Of a stretch of DNA of 64,000 bases, positions 55,571-64,000 are shown piece after piece (position 1 is the first letter of the stretch; each line of letters opens with the position of its first letter). Source of the DNA: Catonia carolina (lineage: Eukaryota > Arthropoda > Insecta > Hemiptera > Achilidae); NCBI GenBank assembly GCA_035578175.1, contig JAQMRL010000006.1, positions 24,632,393-24,696,392 of the forward strand, read 5' to 3'. Both the position numbers and the translations under genes were made by a program. The notes beneath the pieces are model-generated. The model was not told where the DNA came from. It saw nothing but the letters and a program-made list of their open reading frames with translations, and did not search any database.

Positions 55571-55679
55571 AGTTGCCCTTAACTGACATGGTCACTGAGA
55601 AAACTAAAAGAACTCGCTCATACCTTCAAACCTCAAACGTTTAAATGTCAAGTTTTAAAATTTCAGATCTGCGTACTTC

Positions 55680-55775
55680 AAACATTAACCTAAAACTTTA
55701 AAACCTTTATACTACAAAAACTTTAAACCTTCAAATATTTAAACTTTAAACCTTCAAATATTTAAACTTTTAATT
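55680..55775 (+). repeat. minisatellite of ACTTTAAACCTTCAAATATT
   Basis: Two clear and several degenerate units of about 23 bp. Confidence 0.6.
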
Positions 55776-55799
55776 ATTGTAATCCACCCAAACCCTTTT

Positions 55800-56287
55800 T
55801 CGGCCAAACTTCACCTTGTGGCAAAGTGCAGGCGCGCAGCGCACCAACTTCCAAGATTCTGACTTGAAAATAAAATATTTTTCTAAATTACTTCATTTAC
55901 TACATTTTTTATTGGTTTCATTTACAGATATTCAAAAATTAATTAATTCTGAACCAACCAACTTTCGCTTAATTGCATTGGAAAATTCAATTCGGTTGAA
56001 TTGGAAACATTATTTTGAATTGTTTGACACTGGAAAATTACATCTTTTTGAGTGTTACAAAAATAAATCCAAACATTCGAAAAATTTTTAATTCCGAACA
56101 AGGCCAAGTTTCGCGTTAATTGAACTGGTAAAAGTTGTAAAAGTAATACAAAATTTTTATAATTTTTGTAAATAAATAACTATAACAATAACAGTTATTA
56201 ATTTACCCCCATATTTCGCGACCCCTCTGCCTTCAGATACGTCCTACGACCCCCACGGGGTCACGACCCACCGATTGAGAAACACTG
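55800..56287. mobile_element. right part of a hAT-like element
   Basis: Ends GGGTCACGACCC then GATTGAGAAACACTG, the complement of a CAGTGTTTCTCAATC terminus. The left end was not found. The 91-codon frame at 55816-56091 (starting MWQSAGAQRT) has no recognised motif. Confidence 0.5.
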
Positions 56288-56850
56288 TGTTAATCGATTA
56301 CCTATTAGTTTATAATACAAAAGTAATAAAATTTAATTTAAATTCCAGTTGACTTAACGAACAGTTAGGTTATATAAATCAACGACTCAGATTTAGACGA
56401 TCAACCGGTTCATTATGAGAAGTAAACAAACTTATGCACTGTTTATCTAATAACTTGTAATTTCAAAATTATAATAATCTTATGTAATTAATAACTGTTA
56501 TAAATAATCATGACACAAAATAAAATTGACAGTAAATTATAAAATATTGAATAAAAGAGTTGTTAATACAATAAGAGTTTTATAATTTAAATAATCCTGT
56601 TCATGGTTATCTCAATTTTTTGAAAGACATCTGAAATACTAATACAAAGAGAAATAGATTGTTATATCGTGACCAAAAATTAAGAAGTCAAGTAACTGGA
56701 TACGCACCTACAAAATAATGGTAAGTTCTTTAAAAATTTAATCTTTTCTCGGATTAAAAAATGTCATATTTTAATGAGTTGTAGCATTCGTTATTGAACC
56801 GGTGATGTCAAATTTTCAGTGAATGGAATTGACATGTATAGTATTCAGGT
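56288..56850. other. AT-rich spacer
   Basis: Nothing recognised. Confidence 0.35.
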
Positions 56851-56851
56851 T

Positions 56852-57109
56852 AACTAATGTCCCACAGCCGTGGGAGTGAGAGAATGCATAACGCTCTCAC
56901 TCGCACAAGCCATAGGCGCCGTTCCAATAACATTGTCTTTAATTTTACTCATTGTTGTGAGCAAGCGTTTATGCATGCGGTAAACTAACAAGCAAGATAA
57001 CGACGGTAGTATGTTTTCAGATTTGGATTATAACGGTAAAGACCTTTGAGCGCATGCGTAGTTATACCACACATCTCCCTCTCACTCGCTCGACTATGGG
57101 ACATTAGTT
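56852..57109. mobile_element. 258-bp MITE
   Basis: TIRs AACTAATGTCCCA and its complement, with GAGTGAGAG inside both ends. No target duplication could be fixed. Confidence 0.65.
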
Positions 57110-57120
57110 CGTCTCGTATA

Positions 57121-57924
57121 CTGTGTGTCAAAGATTTGATTGCCCCTTGCAGAGAGGAACAGAATTGGCCCACTACTAACCTTCTCAATAACATTTCTTT
57201 TTTTTATATTTTTAGAACACTGAAAAATTCTCTAGTCTTATGTAAAATCATAATACGCATCTGTTTTATCCTATTCTGTCCTATTTTGTCCTAACTTCTA
57301 CGATAATATATACACAATCTGTAAACACACTAATCTACAACCAATAATATTTTCAAACGCCAATATTTAGAGTAGAACTTTTGAAGGGGTCATCAGAATT
57401 GCGTGATTCTTTCACGAAAAATATGTTCACTCTTTAAACTACATTTTGTTCGCTGCATGTATATAGAAATAATTATAAGCCGAAAACTTTTTTGCGACAA
57501 GACTTTTTCAAGTCCGGGCGGACTTCAATCAAAATATTTTTCAAAATGAGTGGTTACAGTATTGAAATCCCAAACAAATATTATACAGTTTCATTAGATC
57601 TGTAATTGTTCGCGGTATAACATGATCCGGTATATCAAATTTTATCAATGTCTGACTTCCAGTTAATAAGAAATCATCGTGGAAACAAAAAATTATCCTA
57701 TTTCACGGGTTTTATTTTTTTTTCTTAAAATCACTAATAACTTTTTAACCGTCTCATTTATGGTAGAAGTTAATACAACAAAAAATATGCGTATCATGAT
57801 TTTACATAGCGCATTTTACAGTGTTATACAAATATTAAAAAAAAAATGAAATGTTATTGAGAAGGCTTGTAGTGGGCCGATTCTGCTCCTCTCCGTAAGG
57901 GGCAATCGAATCTTTGCCACACAG
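57121..57924. mobile_element. 804-bp foldback MITE with TA duplication
   Basis: Ends CTGTGTGTCAAAGATTTGAT and the complement of CTGTGTGGCAAAGATTCGAT, flanked by TA (57119-57120, 57925-57926). Arms of about 200 bp pair, including TTCTCAATAACATTTC. Confidence 0.75.
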
Positions 57925-57929
57925 TACCA

Positions 57930-58225
57930 TAATTTATTTTACTTATAACCACACTCATATACTTGAATATTCATGTTATTGTTTGCATTATGTTAACTGT
58001 TTGGAATGTTTTTGAATATTCTAGAAGGTTAGCTTAGCAACATTGATATAAGAGTGCCTTAGTAAGTCCATGATGAATCTTGTTCAAGAACTTATTCTGA
58101 AAAGTTGAATAAAGTCTCTTGTTTTTCAGAGTTGTAATTTCTTATTATTTTGCGATAAAAAAATCAAACTTCTGTAATACTAGAATTTAAAAGTTCTTAA
58201 TATTCCAATTTAAAATCACAAATCT
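57930..58225. other. compact regulatory-looking segment
   Basis: In about 160 bp it has a heat-shock-element match, a TATAAG (58050 region) and an AATAAA (about 58110) followed by GT-rich DNA. It could be a solo LTR, but no clear TG...CA ends with a target duplication were found. Confidence 0.3.
58014..58026. promoter_or_regulatory. heat-shock element match GAATATTCTAGAA
   Basis: Exact GAAnnTTCnnGAA arrangement. No coding sequence follows, so its role is unknown. Confidence 0.35.
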
Positions 58226-58231
58226 ACAACA

Positions 58232-58350
58232 TGGAGGTCCCGGGTTAGATTCCCGGCTTGTATCTGGAAATTATAACAAGTCAAAACCCACTGTTAAAGT
58301 TATATAAACCTTCGTAGTTGCTAATAACCAAGCTATTGTTGAAAATTAAA
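58232..58350 (+). mobile_element. SINE-4 copy, head decayed
   Basis: GGGTTAGATTCCCGG (B box) and the GCTAATAACCAAGC body. Confidence 0.6.
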
Positions 58351-59451
58351 ATAAACAAAACATCTGGTGTGAAACACTCACACGACTTTCTCTTGCCAAT
58401 GTAAGTAATGACAATAAAATGTAAGTAATGTCTTTTACCTATGTTTAATCATGATAAAACAATGTAAAATGAAAAACATAAACTAATTTTAATCATGAGT
58501 GAATAACGCAAATTGAAAATTGACCTCAGTAGAACATAAAAATACGTAAAATCAGTAATTGCCTGTGAACTAGGCTCTGTAGATAAAATGCTTAAAATAA
58601 AAGTTATAGGTTTTTTAATTTCTTATAAGTTTAATTATATAGGCTACACTTTCTCATGAAATCCATAATAAGGCCGGAATCTCATAAAAATCCCATTTTT
58701 ACCGATTTCGATAAAAAAAACAGAGAATAACTAATTTTCGCTAAATGTTGTACAAAACATTTTAGAAATAAAAGTTGTAAATTGTTTTAATTCCTATAAC
58801 ATTAATTATATACATTTTTGTCGTAAAATGTGTATATAGGCCTACTAAGATCACGATTTTTAAAAATCCCATTTTTTGTAGATTTTCATGAAAAAAAAAC
58901 CAGAAAATCATAATTGCCGCTAAGCGTTGTTGTACAAAAAAGTTTGAAATAATAGTGTAGGTTTTAATGTTTTACAACTTTGATTATATACACTTTTGCT
59001 CTAAAATACATTTTAAGGTCGTAATCTTCAAAAAACATTTTTTTCTACGAGAAAACAGCCTCACCAAGAATTTCAGCAAACATGACGCTTACCCTATCTC
59101 GTCAAGCATAAAAAATTTAGTTAATAAGGCGATTTTTAAAAAAAATCATATGAGCCGTTTTTGAGAAAATTACAAAAAAGTGAATAATTACACGAATAAA
59201 CTACCACTTACTGTTGACCAATTTTGATAAACATCTTCGTGTCCAATTATCTAGAAACACGTAACTTAAGTTTTAAATTTCAACTTAATACGATGTTTCG
59301 TTCTTGAGATATTTTGTTCACACACACACACACACCAATCGCTAAAAACATGTTTTTTGGGTTCAAGGATCCTGAAAACGTGTATATCCGGTGAAAACTC
59401 GATTTCTTAAAACTGTCATGTAAACAATAATTTCCTTGGGTCTTATCTGAT

Positions 59452-60168
59452 TTAGACTGATATTGGGTATTAGGCCTATCTGATTTATTGATACATGACG
59501 CACCGTAATCTGTTAGTGCGCCTACAAAAACTCAAATGCAACATGCTATACAACATTTATTGCGGGTTGCAGGATGTACAGGAGTTATTTATATACTTTA
59601 CGTGCATTGATGATACATGACACATACCTTGTTTGTAACTATGAAGTTCACTTTAAAATATTAACACAAAAATTTTAACACTAATTTTAATATTAACACT
59701 GAACACTTAAGTGTTAAGTGATTCCCGGTCTGGTCTAGCATTTTTTCATCACTCATCTACACATACCATCCTTCTCACCATCTGCATTAGTAGTAATTGC
59801 AAAACAGTCGAATGTAAAACAAAAAAAAAACTTTAGTTCCACTGATGAATTTCACTTAAGCACGAGGCCAGAATTTTACGTTATGTTATTTATTAAATCT
59901 GGAGCCAATAATCCCATTTGTCTAGTCTTAATGTATGGAGTTCCAACAGAATATGTGTTATGTATTATTGTTTATCGAAAGTGGAATTCATTGGTTATTT
60001 AATATTGTGTGTGTGTGTGTTCGTGTTCATGCATGTTGATTGTGTGAGTGCACACGCTCACTCACACAATCAACTGAGTCCTTTATCGGAAAATTTTTCA
60101 AACATGTTGCATTTGCAGTTTTTGTAGGCACGCTAACAGAATGTGAGGCACATAACAGATAAGACCCC
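59452..60168. mobile_element. ~717-bp TIR element inside RepB
   Basis: GGTCTTATCTG at the left pairs with CAGATAAGACC at the right, and about 45 bp inside, CTGTTAGTGCGCCTACAAAA pairs with TTTTGTAGGCACGCTAACAG. It carries a SINE-2 body. Confidence 0.6.
59717..59830 (+). mobile_element. SINE-2, head truncated
   Basis: GATTCCCGGTCTGGTC then CACCATCTGCATTAGTAG and a poly-A. Confidence 0.65.
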
Positions 60169-60212
60169 TTTATTTCCCTGTATATTTATATAGGGCAAGA
60201 GAAAGTAAAAAT

Positions 60213-61008
60213 CACAAATACCTAAAGGATTATAATATACTACCTGTGATTTAATTTATCTGCTGAGTGCTGTAACCTCCTAGTTCTTTAGAGAATACAA
60301 ACGTGATAGGTTTCATTGGTTCTGATCATCTCAGAAAAAAATTTCAATTACAAAATCATAGAATATGTACATTCTTCTATTTACATGGTATGTGATGTCT
60401 TTTATCTGCAATTACAAAATGCTGAAATTGAATTTAGAAAAATTTCAAGGTTTATATTTAATTTGAAGAAAATTCTGATTGATAAAATGTAGAAGTTGGC
60501 GTTTTAAAATTTTATCACACCTTTGTTCTGACAGTAATGTATAGTTCAGAGTGATGGATCCTGACTGCTGAGCAGATATCGAGAACAGAGACTGCCGAGT
60601 GGAGATTGGTAAAACTTTTAGCAGAGTATCAATTGCTGGAACTTTAAAAAATGAAGACATTATGCACAAACTTAATTTGCCAGAGGTGACATCACCCAAG
60701 AATGGTATTCACACAAGAATGGTATAGTCAATTGTTACGAATTCCAGATAATCTAACTCCCTAATAGATGTTTATTGGTGGCAATTTTTTAAATTGTTGT
60801 CGATCACTTTGTTTTGTCCGTCCGTCACACCCAGATGTTAAAAAACTACAAGATAGGAACAAACGGTTTTCAGATTTGTAATCTACACAAAAAGTTAGTG
60901 AGCTTAAATTTGGTTTAAAGTTATGGTTTTGATCAAAAGTGGCCCAAAACTAGAAATAAAGTTTCAAAGTCAGAATTTGGAAACAAAAATAGTGTCATGA
61001 ATTTATTC
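60213..61008. other. no feature recognised
   Basis: Moderately AT-rich; an 84-codon minus-strand frame at 60445-60699 shows no known motif. Confidence 0.35.
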
Positions 61009-61009
61009 A

Positions 61010-61073
61010 GTCAATGAACTAGCAGATTGAGAGTAAATAATTTAACACTCCACCTGCCTCTTACAGGCAACAA
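61010..61073 (-). repeat. RepA 5' fragment
   Basis: ACTAGCAGATTGAGAGTAAA and CACCTGCC match the RepA start complement. Confidence 0.55.
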
Positions 61074-61164
61074 AACAAGTTATTAAATATAAATATGAAG
61101 AAATCACAGCAACTTGTGTTCTAACTATTCTTTAGGTTGTAATCTAGCTAAAAAAAATTTGCCA

Positions 61165-62101
61165 TGTTAACTTCACAACATTCACAAATGGTGTAAGAAA
61201 TGGAGGGTGAAGATTGATGAGGATAAGTCAACACACATAACCTTTACATTAAAGAAATTAACATGTCCAGTGGTCAACTTGAATTGTACAGTAATCCCAC
61301 AGAAGGAGGAAGTTAAATATCTGGGTTTGCATTTAGATCGAAGACTCACGTGGAGAACTCATATATGGACAAAACGAAAATAACTTGGGCTGAAGTTACG
61401 TCAATTGTTCTGGTTTTTAGGTAAGTCTCAACTCTTCCTTGAAAATAAAGTACTCGTATACAAAGTAATACTCAAACCAGTTTGGACTTATGGGTTAGAG
61501 GTATGGGGTACAGCTAGTTCATCAAATATAGAAATACTGCAGCTCTTCCAATCGAAATCCCTGATACTAATCACTGCAGCCCCGTGGTACATAACCAATC
61601 AAATATTATACAACGATTTTTACCTGCCCTTCATAAAAGAAGAAATTAAACAACATAGTGAAAAGCATTTACAAAAACTAGAAGACCATCAAAACCATTA
61701 GCAATTAACCTCCTTGACAACAGTGAAGATACTCACAGACTGAAACGTTTTAAAACATTAGACTTACCTATATGATTTTGTTAATCATTTAAATCTTTTT
61801 TTTCTTTATCTTTTCTACTTCAACTACTAATCATCATCATCTCCTAATAGACATCGTTATCATCTCTATCATCGTCATTTCCAACTTCAACAACTTTATG
61901 TTTCAGATGTTGATTCACAGTTCATCAAGTTTAGTTTTGTACACATATTTTTTTTTCTTCACAGTTTAGTCTTGTTGAAACATATTACTGAGTGTGGTTT
62001 ATATTTTTATTCTAAGAGCATTACTCAAATTTTCTCATCCTTGCCTAAAGTTATTGTATTTACAAACTAATTGCAAAATAAATACACTGTTACAAAAAAA
62101 A
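61165..62101 (+). mobile_element. Jockey-like LINE, 5' truncated
   Basis: C-terminal coding part plus 3' UTR ending AATAAATACACTG and poly-A. The same 3' coding end occurs at 3044-3448. It ends 22 bp before a predicted exon. Confidence 0.75.
61186..61700 (+). pseudogene. Jockey-like RT C-terminal fragment
   Basis: WCKKWRVKIDEDKSTHITF, KYLGLHLDRRLTWRTHIW, one in-frame stop, then YKVILKPVWTYGLEVWGTAS and PWYITNQI. These blocks follow the RT palm in Jockey-type elements. Only one or two lesions, so it is relatively young. Confidence 0.75.
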
Positions 62102-62123
62102 CTTCACATCATTACTTTTCCAG

Positions 62124-62477
62124 GAATCTTCATCAAGTATGTACCATCATTTGACTGATAAAAGACAATGTTTCAAAATTGGAATTTTTAAAAGAACTCT
62201 ACTACAAATAAACATAATTAATACTGCAATTACAATTGGAATATTATCATTGCTAGTTTCTTCTTCAATGTCATCATCAAACAAGGGACATCAAAGATTA
62301 CATAAGGTCAACTATCAGCAACCTTCATACCGTTATAACCAGCAAACCACTGGAGTACCTTTACAAAAACGTAATTTATTCTATGAGGATTTTCAGAGGA
62401 ACCATCAACATATCAATACTGAAGATCAGGAATCACCTTTGAGTCAAGAGTACAAGGAAACATCTATTCATACAGAG
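62124..62477 (+). CDS. exon of an unrecognised membrane or secreted protein
   Basis: Open from the acceptor TTACTTTTCCAG (AG at 62122-62123) to the donor GTCAGT at 62478, 118 codons in phase 0, with an ATG at codon 6 (62139). From this Met, residues about 25-40 are hydrophobic (INTAITIGILSLLV), a signal peptide or anchor, followed by a polar Gln/Asn/His-rich segment (VNYQQPSYRYNQQTTGVP). I do not recognise the family. The architecture (leader, polar linker, phase-0 donor) resembles the 5' exon of RR cuticle genes such as 30173-30301, so a cuticle protein whose RR exon lies beyond the window is possible. That is inference. Confidence 0.55.
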
Positions 62478-63510
62478 GTCAGTTTATTATAAATACATAA
62501 AATATTTATTTATTAGTTAAATAGATAAATTGGTTAATTTCTTGTTCTTGGATAAGATTTAAGAAGTAGAGCTTGTGTGAAGGCTCAAGTCAGTTACCCA
62601 AACAATGATGGATAGTCTATTTATGAATACATTCGAGTTCTGTTCTAAAAAGGCAGCAATTTACAAAGTGATACCATCTCATTAATATTCAGTTTTACTA
62701 CATAACATAAATGTTCACATTTGGATTACATTTATGTACACATGTATTGTGTAACATAAGACATTATAATAGTGTGATAAAACCTGTGTCTGTATGTGAG
62801 CGATTGCTTTAAGCGGGTCATTCGTGTTCCTGCATGCAGGCTGGCTTGCAGGTCCCCAAAGAGATGGAGGAATGTACTAGATGGCCAGCAACGTGTCCTG
62901 CACAGGGGAAGCCGGATGCCAGCAGCATCCTGCCAGCTCTCTCCCAGCACATGCAGTCTGCCTGTTCACTGTGTAACGTACCGAATTTACTGGGCACCTG
63001 GAGTTGTTTATTTTTTGAGTCTATTAAAGTATAAACAAACTCCAGCTGATTATTATTTAAGAATTATTTAAAATTATTTCATATTGACAAAATTATTTTA
63101 ATAAAAGTTATTTATTTCAGTTGCTAGGCGACTAGAAAAGAATAAAATAAAATTTTGTAAAGAAATATATTGCAGTGAGGGGCAATATGGCGAACCGTAT
63201 AGGAGGTCCCTCATTGAGTCATAAAAAATAGTTAATAAATGATAATTTAAATGAAACGTGAACGCATAATATTGAATACGAAGTTCATACAGTAAAGAGA
63301 CACTAACAATTATGATTTAAAATAACAGTGATTGTCCGGTAGCTTTTCAATGACATATGTACATGTAAACAACGTTAATAATTCATTCATTCAGTCATAA
63401 TTTTTAAAAGTTTACAATAAACGGAATGTTTACCACTTTTAATATCTTGTTAATTATTTTAAAGTAAAGTTCTTTTACAAATTTGGCATCTTTTGTGTGG
63501 CGATAAATAA
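62478..63510. other. unassigned DNA with a GC-richer patch
   Basis: 62825-62995 is much less AT-rich than its flanks, with frames on both strands but no motif that I know. It may be old transposon coding sequence. Confidence 0.3.
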
Positions 63511-63582
63511 GTATACCACAAATTTGGCAACCCTAATCGTGGGGATGAATTCACGAATTCACAAATAGATTTATGCACAAAT

Positions 63583-64000
63583 ATGTCTGAAGGTAATCTC
63601 AAGAAATTGATAGATCTTCGCGTAGTGGATTTGAGATTGGAACTCGAAAAACGTAACAGACAAAGTAAAGGTGTGAAAGCTGTACTAATGGAACGATTGC
63701 AAAAGGCTCTACAGGAGGAAGGCCACGATCCTGATTCATACACATTTGAGATGGCTGCGCCCACAACAGAAGAGGAGATGACTGCGAATATAGGTGAAGA
63801 TGGAGCTGACGAGGGCGAGGACGAGGTAGAATGGCCAATACAGAGGAAAGGTTTGGTGCAGAAACCAGGTGATATTAGTTTTAGTCAAGATATTGATACA
63901 GGAAGTGTTAGGCTAAAGTCAGATGATAACATGCAGCTTATTTTGAACCTGTTGCAAGAGCAAGCTAGGAGATCTGAAGAGCAGGCTAGGAGATCTGAGG
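63583..64000 (+). CDS. SAP-domain protein with heptad repeats, partial (runs off window)
   Basis: 139 complete codons from the ATG at 63583; the frame is open upstream to a stop at 63508-63510, so an earlier start is possible. Residues about 7-45 are a SAP DNA-binding domain very like that of scaffold attachment factor B (LRVVDLRLELEKRN, GVKAVLMERLQKAL). An acidic part follows (EDGADEGEDEVEW, about 72-84). From about residue 117 comes MQLILNLLQEQARRSEEQAR, with QARRSEE as a tandem 7-residue repeat, a coiled-coil start. SAFB proteins do not put a coiled coil so close to the SAP domain, whereas Gag-like proteins of arthropod retroelements often do, so a captured SAP domain in a retroelement Gag is my preferred reading (inference). 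No LTR or primer site was confirmed upstream. Confidence 0.6.
   Translation, partial: MSEGNLKKLIDLRVVDLRLELEKRNRQSKGVKAVLMERLQKALQEEGHDPDSYTFEMAAPTTEEEMTANIGEDGADEGEDEVEWPIQRKGLVQKPGDISFSQDIDTGSVRLKSDDNMQLILNLLQEQARRSEEQARRSE

Larger units (their letters stand above)
58357..60212 (-). repeat. RepB copy split by a TIR element
   Basis: Starts ATCTGGTGTGAAACACTCAC, is opened at about 59452, and finishes at 60169-60212 (ATATAGGGCAAGAGAAAGT). Confidence 0.7.

Noticed and set aside
55816..56091. 91-codon frame as a small gene
   Set aside because: No recognisable motif, and it lies just inside the end of a hAT-like element.
63120..63510. LTR and primer-binding site upstream of the SAP frame
   Set aside because: TTTGGCAACCCTAATCGTGG only loosely recalls a primer site and no LTR pair is within the window; kept as an open question.

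Overview
This is an AT-rich stretch of an arthropod nuclear genome, almost certainly an insect. The evidence is a split RR-2 (Rebers-Riddiford) chitin-binding cuticle protein gene, GT-AG introns, tRNA-derived SINEs, many non-LTR retrotransposon tails and many TIR DNA transposons. A hemipteran fits the mix of repeats and the AAA-ATPase-like gene, but that placement is inference. No bacterial, phage, CRISPR, rRNA or functional tRNA locus is seen.

Three host-type loci and one open reading frame at the right edge stand out. (1) 30173-35811, plus strand: a two-exon RR-2 cuticle protein of about 161 residues, with a signal peptide and a His-rich tail. Its chitin-binding exon has no ATG. (2) 42277-45038, minus strand: a two-exon protein of about 501 residues with a signal peptide on a separate 24-codon exon and a bacterial-type AAA-ATPase-like domain (PF09820 type). 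The usual acidic Walker B motif is degenerate. (3) 62124-62477, plus strand: one exon of an unrecognised membrane or secreted protein with good splice sites at both ends. (4) 63583-64000, plus strand: a frame running off the window that joins a SAFB-like SAP domain to an acidic segment and heptad repeats, probably a Gag-like protein of a retroelement.

The rest is a dense palimpsest of mobile DNA. Local family names used here: RepA, a ~400-bp retroposon with an (AAC)n tail and 8-11 bp target duplications (about 15 copies); RepB, a ~1.05-kb element with ACTTTCTCTTGCC termini and often a TG microsatellite (about 11 copies, partly head to tail); SINE-1 to SINE-4, four tRNA-like families; MITE-G; plus mariner-, Tigger/pogo-, hAT-, Harbinger-, piggyBac- and Mutator-like pieces and a Helitron-like end. 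Many are nested. The deepest stack is 15163-18100, where one RepA copy holds another RepA with a SINE inside, a LINE tail, and a hAT element that itself carries two LINE tails.

Layout: 1-30060 repeats and unannotated AT-rich DNA; 30064-36540 the cuticle gene, with MITEs hard against its promoter, its second exon and its 3' end; 36540-42276 transposon remnants; 42277-45170 the AAA-ATPase-like gene, with its first exon between inverted RepB copies; 45400-62100 RepB, RepA and MITEs; 62100-64000 the two right-hand coding segments. No functional link between the genes is visible.
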